The translations under genes and the position numbers were made by a program. Below are positions 13,135-22,568 of a stretch of 64,000 bases of DNA, one piece after another. The stretch covers positions 102,129 to 166,128 of the forward strand of contig JAJKFJ010022683.1 of assembly GCA_027382625.1 (NCBI GenBank), written 5' to 3'. The notes under the pieces are model-generated. The model was not told where the DNA came from and ran no database searches. It saw only the letters and a program-made list of their open reading frames with translations. How positions within the stretch are numbered: the stretch's first letter is position 1; each line of letters begins with the position of its first letter. This DNA is from Tetmemena sp. SeJ-2015. Taxonomy: Eukaryota > Ciliophora > Spirotrichea > Sporadotrichida > Oxytrichidae.

Positions 13135-13911
13135 ATGACTTTAGGTGACATGCTAAATGAGGATGAAGACTTTGAATTCACTGCCAACGGTATGGACACC
13201 TTCATTCTAATTGCACTGTGACTTAGCATTAATGAGTAAAATTAGGCGGCAATAATGAAGATGATGCATTCGATCAGACAGTGGGTGTGCTTCAGGAGAT
13301 TTTGCTAGACCAAAATTTCGAATAGCTTCAGAGGAAGTTCTGTCAAACTCATTGCATGCATTTCGAGGCAACTGAGGAAAACAAACTCATTTACACAGAC
13401 ATATTCAGAAACTACTAGGAGCAGATTGAAAAGTATATTGAAGATGTAAGTACATTCAAATTCTCAGATATCCAATGAACTGTTGTTCTAGAAACTGGCT
13501 TAAGCAATTGCAGGATTCGACATGGAGAACTTCTTGAGATAAGTTGAAGAGAGGAAAGATCAAATTGATGAGCAGATCATGGATACTCTCCTTAGTTTCG
13601 TAGACTTCGATTCCTTCAAGGAGTTAATGCTCTTTTCCAGAGCTCATTTAGTAGCCACCACTCCAAAGCTGAAGTCTAATAAGGCTTCTGCTTTAGGCTT
13701 GAAGGATGGAAAGTAATTAGCACAGTCGAAGCAACAAACCTAAGGCGCATCTGCTTCAGTAAAGTCAAAGATGCAAGAAGAGGACTTAAAGCATTTTGAA
13801 GAGGTGATTGACAAGTTGGCAATTAATGGGTATCAAACCAAGTTACACAAAGATGAGGATGAAGATGGGGATGAGAGACCAGATCTCAATCTCTTCATCA
13901 CTAAAATGTGA
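13135..13911 (+). CDS. ARL2BP: ARL2-binding protein (BART domain)
   Basis: This is a complete gene with two GT-AG introns (13190-13245 and 13446-13491). After an acidic N-terminus the BART domain is clear: FDQTVGVLQEILLDQNFEQL, then FCQTHCMHFEATEENKLIY, FRNYQEQIEKYIED, and LLSFVDFDSFKELML. In the family this helical domain binds GTP-loaded ARL2/ARL3 and acts at basal bodies, cilia and mitochondria. A charged C-terminal extension of about 80 residues follows and ends at TGA 13909-13911. The reading frame needs no IES removal. It is the first gene of a plus-strand pair, with about 125 bp to the oxidoreductase. Confidence 0.88.
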
Positions 13912-14038
13912 AATATCTATTCAAATTCAAAGATTATGTGAGTTGTGTGTGTTAGGAATACATGATTTTAGTTGTGTGAATTAAACTTTCTAAACATTAA
14001 ATATATTTATTATAAAAAGACATAAGATATTATTCCAA

Positions 14039-15106
14039 ATGGTTGAGAGAAGTAACTAGGTCGCAGTCCCTGCTAAGATGAATTCAGCTCTGATTGTGAG
14101 CAACGGAAAGATAGGCTTCGGCTAGGTGGATGTTCAAAAGCCAGGAAAGAATCAAGTCCTCATTAAAATTGAAGCATCAACTCTGAATCCAAGTGATATC
14201 TTGTTCATGAGAGGCCAATACAACGTGAAGTTAGATTATCCTTACACTCCAGGATGGGAAGGAGCAGGAACTGTTATCTAAGTTGGTGAGGGCACTTCCG
14301 AATAAGGATAGAAGCTTCTCGGTAGAAAATGTGCATTCATGAAGCAAGGTGAAGTAGGCACCTACAAATGGAGAGGAGCATTCGCTGAGTATATAGTGAC
14401 TACAATCGATTAAGTCTATCCACTTAGTGATGACATAGATTTCGAAGAGTGTGCGTCATTCGTGGTCAATCCTCTAACAGCCGTGTGCATGGTTGAAAGG
14501 ATAAAGCAACTCAAATCCAAATGCGTCATTATCACAGCTGCTGCATCATAAATTGGGAGGATGCTAGTTAAGCTTTGTCACAAAGATAATATAACACCAC
14601 TTTGCGTTGTGAGAAGAGACGAGCATGTCACTATTCTCTAAGAGCTTGGAGTCAAACATATCGTCAATACCAGCCTTCCCGATCACAAATAAACTCTAGC
14701 CAAGTTTGCTGCTGAATTGAAGCCTTCTACTTGCCTTGAGTGCATAGCAGGATCCACAACAGGAGAGATGCTTGAGCTCATGACTTTTGGATCCACTCTT
14801 ATAATCTATGGACTTCTCTCTGATTAGCCAGCTGCAGGAATTAAAGTCATTCCATTTATTGGAAAGGCACAGACAATCGAATCTTTCCTACTCTCAGTCT
14901 TTATGATGAAAAATGGTCCTAAGGTTATGCAGTCAGTTGTTCAAAAGGCTGAGTCCATGCTTAAAAATGAGTTAAAAACTCATGTCAACGCCAGATTTGG
15001 ACTTCACTAAATCACAGAGGCAGTTGATTTCTACATGAAAAATCAAACTGCAGGAAAGATCCTCCTCAAGCCTTCTCTTACTAAAAATGAGCAGCCTAAA
15101 CTTTGA
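14039..15106 (+). CDS. Zinc-type alcohol dehydrogenase/quinone oxidoreductase (MDR family)
   Basis: A single 355-codon frame has no intron and no IES. It starts MVERSNQVAVPAKM. The N-terminal GroES-like fold is visible (TLNPSDILFMRGQYNVK, PYTPGWEGAGTVI). The Rossmann NADP site is ITAAASQIGRMLVKLCH around residue 170. The catalytic-zinc cysteine and histidine ligands of true alcohol dehydrogenases are not evident, so an NADPH-dependent quinone or enoyl reductase is more likely. The length fits the family. It contains several TAA/TAG glutamines (for example near 14281). It is one of the few genes in the window that is uninterrupted. Confidence 0.88.
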
Positions 15107-15179
15107 TTAACTTATTTTGATTACACCATAATATATCTTGTTTAATTACAAGAAAATTAATTAAAGTTAATTAAAGCTT

Positions 15180-16777
15180 TCAAGCGATTGTATGGATTGA
15201 AATGTGAGAGTCAGAACCTCCGCTTAGTATTTGAGAGGGGCCGTTCCACTCTAATGCGAATACCTTATAATCATCTGCTGAGCTGCTACCTTTTTCAGTC
15301 TTTCTCTTGAGAGTGGCAAGAGGCATTTCTTCGTTTCTGATATCCCACATCTTTACAGTTCCATCATAAGCTCCAGACAAGAATATGTTCTCAACATTGC
15401 TGTTGAATTTAACTTGAGAGACCCAACTCTCATGTGCTTCAAAGCTTGCCTTAGCTTTCTTTTCTGATCCTCCAATTCTAGCGTCCCAAAGCTTTACTGT
15501 TCCATCTTCGTGACCAGTTAGAATTAAGGACTCTTGAGCTGAGTCTATTGCAGTAGGTACCTTATAATTTGTGAAAATTATTTCCTCTATTGATGATCTC
15601 TCAACGTTTATAACCTTGACTGAATGATAAAATAAGTAATATTGACTAGACCAGTTTTTAATTTAAATGAGTTTATAAATAGAGTTTTATTTCTTAAAGT
15701 AAAATCATTATAAATTGTAATGATCTTGGCAGCCAACATAGATCTTTTCAGGATGACCCCATTTAATAGATAGAATACCACCATTGCATGAAATGCTTGA
15801 GTGAGCACCAATATAGCTAATGCTAGTCTTAAGTCTCTTGAGTCCTCCTTTGACTTGGTTTTAAGAGCTATCCTCAAGAGTGTGCTTATTTAGTTTCCAT
15901 ATAAGTATGGACTTATCAGGTGCGTTCTCTGATGACTGATAGGCAGAGCAAACATATTCATTATTTAAGGGATTGAAGCTGAGGCATTTGAAGCCGTCAT
16001 TAATTCCAGAGTATTCTTCAGTCTTGTTTTGAGCAAGCTGATTGAAGTAGTACTTATCGTTTTGCTTTATCAACTCTGAGATTTTAAGATCTGCATTAGG
16101 GTAGCCTGAGCAAGTAATTAGAAGCTTCTTGTTCAAGGAATCTCAAAAATTAAGCAACTAGAATGGAATCATTCTTTAAGAAGAGCGCATCAGAAATAAT
16201 TGAATCTTGATGAAGCTGCTTGACATTTATGATCTCTCTGTTATCTTTCTTATTGAAGATCTTGATATCACCATTGAAAAATCCAACTGCATAGGTCTTA
16301 GGCTTCTCATTCAGTACATGGGATAGTGCTTTGATTGTTGAGATCCACTCATCCTGAGGAAGGGAAACTGAAGGCTTGGGCTTCTCTAAGGCAAACTGAT
16401 AATAGATCTCTACATTTTCTTCATTCTGAATTCCAAGTCTGTCAAAGAGACTACAAACAAATTAAAAATTCATCTTAGACAGACTGCTACTTACTCTTGA
16501 ACTGATGTGGTAATGAAAATGTTGTTGATCATGAAGTTGAACTTTCTGCCTTTAATGTCTCCATTTTCCTCAGTGAAGAGTTGTTTAAGGATCTATAGGA
16601 CAAGTTCATAATACTAAAAGAAATTACCTAAGTGAGTTCCTTAGTTGATGAGCTAGTGCTGATGCTAATTTACACCTCAGGTACTGAAAACTCTTCAGGC
16701 AAGTTAGTTTTGAAGGTAACCTGCACCTCAGATGTCATCTTAACATCTGCCAATTCTTTCTCTTGCTTTTTGCTCAT
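15180..16777 (-). CDS. WDR12: Ribosome biogenesis protein WDR12/Ytm1
   Basis: The protein begins MSKKQEKELADVKM, followed by the NLE domain (VQVTFKTNLPEEFSVPEV), which in the family docks on the AAA protein midasin (Rea1). Seven-bladed WD40 repeats come next (SLILTGHEDGTVKLWDAR; SGAYDGTVKMWDIR; SHISIHTIA at the end). Together with Bop1/Erb1 and Pes1/Nop7 it forms the PeBoW complex needed for 60S subunit maturation in the nucleolus. Two GT-AG introns lie in the N-terminal part (35 and 44 nt). Two IESs interrupt the WD region: 16137-16170 with pointer GATTCC and 15623-15724 with pointer ATCATT. Removing both yields one frame ending at TGA 15180-15182. Confidence 0.88.
15623..15724 (-). other. 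IES in WDR12, pointer ATCATT
   Basis: ATCATT (minus strand) occurs at both ends. Removing 96 nt, one repeat included, joins VGCQDH to SVKVINVERSS within a WD40 repeat and eliminates an in-frame TGA. The segment has no GT-AG borders at the junction and is more AT-rich than its flanks. Confidence 0.8.
16137..16170 (-). other. IES in WDR12, pointer GATTCC
   Basis: A six-base direct repeat (GGAATC on the plus strand, at 16137-16142 and 16165-16170) bounds 22 bp. Removing 28 nt turns ALFLKNDS into a continuous frame with LNKKLLITCSGYPNAD, as expected for Ytm1. Confidence 0.82.
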
Positions 16778-16906
16778 TTTTTAGTAATTTGATATTTAAT
16801 ATGTCTCTAACTAAGTTCTCAAAGAGATAAGAAAAATAACGAGAGGAAAAAATAATCAAATATGATCCATCAAAGTTAATCTAAAGAAGGGGTCAATTAA
16901 ATAATC

Positions 16907-18268
16907 TCAATACTCTTTTTAAGTTCTAAAATGAAACCACCTAAAATCTTTTTCTAAATTGCTTTATGTATTTGGCTAAGTTTGCTCATCCTCTTCATCA
17001 AGACCTAATGTGTCAATATCTATTACAGGTGCGATCTTTTCATCAGCTTCAGTCGAGCTCTCATCATCGGTTGTTGCTGCTTCACTAGCATCATCAGTTT
17101 ATTCAGTGGGGGTCTCTTCTTTCTACTCAGTCTATTCTCCTTCAGGTTTAGCAGGTTCCTCCTCATCTAATATAGCCTCCATAAAGATCTCTTGGGGTGA
17201 CTTCTTTCTTTTTAGTGTTGAGTTGCCTCCGGAGCTAGGTAGCTGCCCAAGTACAAATCTATCATTTCCCCAGTTGAAGAGGTCGTTCATGCTCTCATTT
17301 GTAAACGATGTCAGGCCTTCCAAATTTTCAGGCTCTTTAGCAAGTTGAACCACGAAGAAAGCCAAAGCGATTGCACTCACTATCCTCAAAACAACCATCT
17401 TAGAATCGTCATCTCTGCGCTCAACACTCAAAGCAGGTCTGAAGGAGTCCATTATGTCATTCTACAGATTATGAGAAGAAACATTTACTTACTGAGTCAA
17501 TGAAGAAGTTAGGCATTATCCAGAAGTCTATACCAAAGTGGAAAAATACAAGCCAAACAATTAGTCTTAGAAGTATGAAGCCCATCTAAACGCAACATTA
17601 ATTATCAAAAGTAGCATACCAAGATAATGAGGGTATAGAATGAGAAGTACCAGATGCCTATTTTCAACTAAAGAGGCCAGATGGAGAAGCACATAAACGC
17701 GAATGCAATTATGATACCAATAATCAAAAATATCGCTAGTTTCTTCATAGGCTTTGGAGTGTTCCAAGAGTAGAAACCTTTATCGGTCATCTTCCAAGAG
17801 GCAGGCTTGCATGGTCCTAGATGCTTAGGATACTTAAGTTTCATGTTCTCATCCGAACCTCCGTGCGAGTGTCTTTCCAATGGGATCAGCAGTTTGAAGT
17901 CAATAAACACTTAGCCAAGTCTAATTGAATCTTCCTTTGCATCAAGTTTAGTGATTGCTTTGATTTCCTTTAACTTCTTCAGTATTTCTGCGCCATTAGC
18001 GAGTACAACCTCATGGAAATTATCGCCTACAAAGATATAAAGCACTGCACATCGGGAATGATTATACCTCTAAAGAAATCGAGACTGTTTCATGAGTGCT
18101 AGCTTGCTTAAACTTAAGACCTTTGTCTGAAATGAAGTTAGCAATTCCTATGAGTTCCTTTCTGCAGGCTTCTACCTTCTTCTAGAACTCCTTCATTTGA
18201 GCATCTCTCTAAGCCATTTACTAGGGAGTCAGCTGGGGCTGTGGCTGCTGGGGTTAAGGCTAGTACAT
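16907..18268 (-). CDS. SEC62: Sec62, ER protein translocation subunit
   Basis: After a Gln/Pro-rich N-terminus (MYQPQPQQPQPQ) comes the Sec62 signature: a cytosolic helical domain, then DKGFYSWNTPKPMKKLAIFL leading into two membrane segments (IFLIIGIIIAFAFMCFSI and LKIGIWYFSFYTLIIL) with the WP-L motif between them. A third hydrophobic stretch (VVLRIVSAIALAFFVVQL) and an acidic C-terminal tail follow, ending at TGA 16907-16909. In the family it joins Sec61 and Sec63 for post-translational import into the ER. Three introns of 31-41 nt start with GTATAATC, GTATGCTA and GTAAGTAA. No IES was needed. Intron-removed frames are continuous throughout. Confidence 0.88.
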
Positions 18269-18383
18269 TTTAATTACGAGATATAAAAAATTTACTATAG
18301 GCTTTAATTAATTTCAAAAATTTACCTATCGGACAAAATTTGCTACACTGCCTGTATTAGAATTTGAAAGGTAATCGAAATTA

Positions 18384-19404
18384 TCAGTAATCAAAGCCGA
18401 AAGCATTGACTAAATCAGTTAGGAAGGCAACTTAGCCTCTGAAACCGGATCTTGCATTAAATTTGTCCCAGAGGAGATCGTCTGCAAATTAGTTATCATT
18501 CTTATCACACTCAGATGCGAAGAAGTTGGAGAAAGCTTGTGCAACTAAGAAATTGATTCTGGTTTTATTTGAGTTGAGATCTGCGACTGGATCGAGGACT
18601 GACTCTGGATGATACTGCATAATGTAAATTGGATAATTGTAAGCCTCAGCAGTACTGACGATGGTCTAATTTCCAACTAAGTTAGTGGATAGAATCTTGA
18701 AAAATGATTTGAGAGTAGGGTAATAATCATAAGCATCAATTGCCACTCCTCTTTGATGTAAGTGCATCAACAAATTTTAGCTGCTCATGGCTTAGAGGAG
18801 GCTCTCATCAAATTAAGAGAAGAGTTTAGATTATGTCTTAGGGTCTACTGTGAAGTAGGTGTTGACATTTTAGTTTTCAAGATAGCTGTAGCCAAGTGAG
18901 TAAGGTGACTTTGCTATAGCATATGTAGAAGTTCATGGCCCTAGCAAACTCCAATTATGGGGAAATAATTTCCCTAGTCATTAACCTTAAGAGCGTAGTC
19001 TAGAATTTTTTGAGAGGTTATGGTATAGACATGAGGCACAAGAGTGTATGGATCGTACAAGTCAAGATCTCCTCCAGTGAAGTAAATGCCATTTACTTTG
19101 CCAAGCAGAGCATATAGATCTTGATCAGTTGAATTGTAAGGAATGGCTACTGGGTAAAGTCCTGCCTCTAGCATCCAAGTCGAAGCCATTTCTAAAATGA
19201 ACTAGTTCTTGGCAAGGTAGTATATTCATAGGGGCTGGATGGGAGAGTGAGTATTCCCACAGTCAATTTTTATTTCTAAGAAGCCTTGAGGAATCCTTTC
19301 TTAGAATGGTAGCCCTTGGTAGAGAGAAAATCGAATATGTTTGAGCCATTTACATACTAAAGGGCAATTAGAAGACTCGCCAAAATTGGACCTAGATTTC
19401 TCAT
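18384..19404 (-). CDS. GGH: Gamma-glutamyl hydrolase (peptidase C26)
   Basis: It starts with a signal peptide (MRNLGPILASLLIALQ), consistent with a lysosomal or secreted enzyme that trims polyglutamate from folates. Family landmarks are present: LTVGILTLP, the strand VNGIYFTGGDLDLYDP, the nucleophile elbow PIIGVCQGHELL with the catalytic Cys, and the histidine motif IMQYHPESV. The length (about 335 residues) fits. The frame is broken twice without a usable pointer or intron: before the segment LEMASTWMLEAG, and between HELLH and IAKSPYSLGYS. Each looks like one missing base. Either residual sequencing errors or a decaying gene would explain this. TGA is at 18384-18386. Confidence 0.8.
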
Positions 19405-19503
19405 TTATGATTTATTGATAGGATTTATAATGGATTTAAATATATTAATGATCATCTATCTATTCTAATTTCAGATAAAAATAGTTTAAGTAAAGGAAAT
19501 AAA

Positions 19504-21082
19504 ATGAGCAGCAGCAGAAGTAACTCGCAAAATGAAACTAACTAAAGTGAGAGACAACAAAAGAAAAAGAAAGCTTTTTCAAGCATGAACATACAACTCA
19601 ATCAAATTAGTGCAAGGTAGCTTAAACCTATTCACGTCAGACCAACTAGGAAAGAAACTGAGGATGATAATCATATCTAGCCAACGAGTTCAGGCTATAA
19701 GAAAAAGATAAATTACTTCTTTGGTCCCTTCAAAAATACCCATTCTTTATCCAAGTTAGAGTCAAGCAGACTTTAAGATAGAGGCAACTTCCAAGCTATG
19801 AAGGAAAGGAAAGAGAGCAGTCAATAATCACCTTTAACTCTGAAGAGTTCAAGTCCAATCAAGTTACCTGCAACTAAAAGGCAGAATGGAATAGTTGATG
19901 AGGAACATTTGCTTCTAAATTACAGATTTATTTTATGACTTCGAGAGTTAGACAGTTTCATATAGTCAAACCAGAAGGATGAATTCATGTCTTTCGATGA
20001 TCAACCCTTGGAAAAGAAGCGATGGTAGAAAATAGCAGGTGCAATTCTCTCACCTAGCAAGGTAAATCTTAAAAATCTCATTGACAAGTTGAATAAAAGA
20101 CATCAGTATGAAAACTTTTTGGAAAGACATATAAAAAGAAAGAACAGAAGGAAGTAATTCATAAATCAAAAGTCTATTAGCAACCCTAATAATTAGCAGT
20201 AATCTAGTTAGTACTCTTTAGATAGGGGAGGTTCAGGATTCTCTAGGAATTGAAACGGTTAAAGTGTGCAAGCCATATCTTTAATTCCTATTGAGAATTT
20301 AAATTTGTAATAAGTGCGCAAAGATTCAAGACGATAGTTGGGAGCAGCAAAAATATGATCTTGTAGATGTAATAAAATATAACTAGACTGACGGACGTAA
20401 ATGGACTTCAATCACTCGGTAAACTGAGGAAAAAATCCTCTGAATCGCCTTCACTAGGCTTCAAGAGACAAGTCTCTTTCGATAAAAGAGAGAGAAAGAC
20501 TTCAGATGAATTGAGAGATAGCCCTCGAGACCAAAGAATGAAAACTATCACAAATTTAAACATTGGAGCTTTTGGATTGCATTTGAGGGATATGTCTCTA
20601 AGCTCAGAAAAGTTTGTACCTCAGGAGTTGAATTAGAACATTAGAGAGTAGAATAATAATCATTTAATTATAATGCTTTAGATAATACGTTTGAGGATTC
20701 TATCAGCATAGAAAGCTAAGTTTCTTCTAACAGATCTAGTTAAAAAAGAAAGTCTAGAGAAATCTCGAAGAATAATTCTAGGAAGAATTCAGCCAGACCT
20801 AGAGGCAGCAAAAGAATTAAAGTAAACAGACTCAGCGTCAAGAGTCCCAAGAGTAGTCAGGCTACTTCTAAGAAATTAAGGAGAGGAACATAACTTCAAA
20901 TTTACTTTTATATTTTTAATCAGCCTTAAAAGCCCTAAAAATTAGGTGATCAATTTTAAAGTAGAAGACATTCAATAATTTATAAAAATAAACATATAAA
21001 TCATTATAGCCATATGTTGATTGAATAAATTACTACCGATGAACATACTATTGATTAAAGACAAATTATTTAAAAGTGTTGA
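19504..21082 (+). CDS. Unrecognised basic Ser/Asn-rich protein
   Basis: ATG 19504 gives MSSSRSNSQNETNQSERQQ. The protein is Lys/Arg/Ser-rich with many glutamines from TAA/TAG, and has no membrane segment. Coding stretches include KVNLKNLIDKLNKRHQYEN and TITNLNIGAFGLHLRDMSL. The C-terminus is very basic (KSREISKNNSRKNSARPRGS). One IES (20653-20674, pointer ATAAT) restores the frame before NALDNTFEDS. An in-frame TGA near 19937 and a frame change near 20250 need further small introns or IESs that I could not place with confidence. The last TGA-free frame runs to 21082 through AT-rich DNA, so the real stop may be nearer 20900. Confidence 0.45.
20653..20674 (+). other. 17-nt IES, pointer ATAAT
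   Basis: ATAAT occurs at 20653-20657 and 20670-20674. Removing 17 nt joins NIREQNN to ALDNTFEDSISIES in one frame. The pointer is AT-only, so exact borders could shift by a base or two. Confidence 0.6.
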
Positions 21083-21297
21083 TTTTCGAGAATTAATTTT
21101 GGTTAAGCTTTGTATAATTAAGTTAAAACTTTTAAGATTTATTAAATATCAATCATAGCAACTTGTACTACTAACAATTTTATTAAATTTAAGGTTTGAG
21201 TATAGTAAAATTTATCGCTTTTCACAATATGAGAGAGAGAAAGACTGGAGATAGATAATAAAGGATAAATAGGTTAGCTAGATATTAGGGAGAATAA

Positions 21298-22459
21298 ATG
21301 AAGAAGCCCTCTTTATAAATTGAAGATCAATCTCAGTAACCTAATTAGTAATTAGAAGGAACATTTAGTTAAGTGTTCTAGCATTAATTTCAATCAAAAA
21401 AATGAACTATATCTTCCTGACCAAGAACCAAAGCTACCTATAGATGTTATTTATAGCATATAATATATATGAATATTATCTTATTTGTTTAAAATATGTT
21501 TATTTTGAAGTAACTGTTTATTGGAATACTGATTTCAGAAATCCTTTGCAAAAAAAGCAGATAGATAGAAAGCTAATCAAATCCTAAACTTTATTTCATG
21601 CGCTAAATTTAATTAATTAGAAGTAGCATTCATTGATAATTTGTTATGAATAGGTGATGAGATTTAAAAAGCGCAGTCATATTTAATTGGGAAAGCAGCA
21701 GAAGAAAGCTTGCCATCCTTTAGAAGACTATTAAATTAAAAACTAACTCAGAATTTCAACAGAAGAGTTGTCCCAGATTAGAAAAACACTTAAAATTTTA
21801 TGCTCACAACTAGAGTGAGCCATATCAATCAAGATTTGGCTTTCATTGATAATCAGGATCTAGCATTAAACGGATATAGCTAAATTTAATCTAAAAATAA
21901 GACCAGAAATTAATCCAACCAGTTATAGAGAGGCTAAAGTACTTTTGAAAACTAAGTTTCTTAGCTTCTAAAAAGTGATAATTTAGGCGAAAGCAGCTCA
22001 TTTTTGCCTAATTAAACAACTTCAAGCTTCCAATTCTTGGAGAAACAATAAGAAATTCTCAAAAGGTCAAAATGCTCTCTTGATTAAGGGGATTCTTCTG
22101 TATTTTTACAGGATTCGCAAAAGACATTTTATCAGAATCATAAAAGGACCATAACTCAAAAATCTCACAGACAAATAGCAAAAGAGAAATTAAGTTAGAC
22201 TGATATTGACTCAATCAACATACCTCTTTTCGTAAATGGATTCATCGATACTGCAAGAATTCAAAATATAGATTTGCTTAGTAATAGAACTCCTTTATCC
22301 CTTAGCTCTAGATCTTTTATATTTATCTGGTAAGCGATTCCCAATTATAAATAGAGCTGTTTCAAAGAAAGATTAATCAATAACTCGGTCAATGGCTTTT
22401 GTATGAATCACGAAAGCAATTAATTATTACCATTATCGTAATTATATATTTACAAATGA
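21298..22459 (+). CDS. Unrecognised Gln-rich protein
   Basis: It starts MKKPSLQIEDQSQQPNQQLE at ATG 21298. A seven-A tract near 21400 shifts the frame by one, and one more A would restore it (SKKNELYLPDQEPK). About 120 bp of AT-rich sequence (21452-21540, ending TTTCAG) looks like an intron, perhaps with an IES. The remaining exon is a long open frame (SYLIGKAAEESLPSFRRLL ... SLSSRSFIFIWQAIPNYK) ending at TGA 22457-22459. The protein is soluble, Gln/Ser/Asn-rich, with no domain I recognise. It is convergent with the Pol kappa gene. Confidence 0.45.
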
Positions 22460-22568
22460 AGATCATATAGATTTTAGAGATTATATATAGTTAATGAGAT
22501 TGCAAATTAAATTTATTTTAAGTTCATTAAAACACAAATCATCTAAGAAGAAATTCATCTTTTGTATT

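Noticed and set aside
17010..17348. Plus-strand 112-codon Ser-rich frame
   Set aside because: It is the exact antisense of the acidic C-terminal tail of Sec62.
19206..19245. A 35-nt GAA-bounded IES in gamma-glutamyl hydrolase
   Set aside because: It restores the frame but deletes residues that family length requires. A one-base error fits better.
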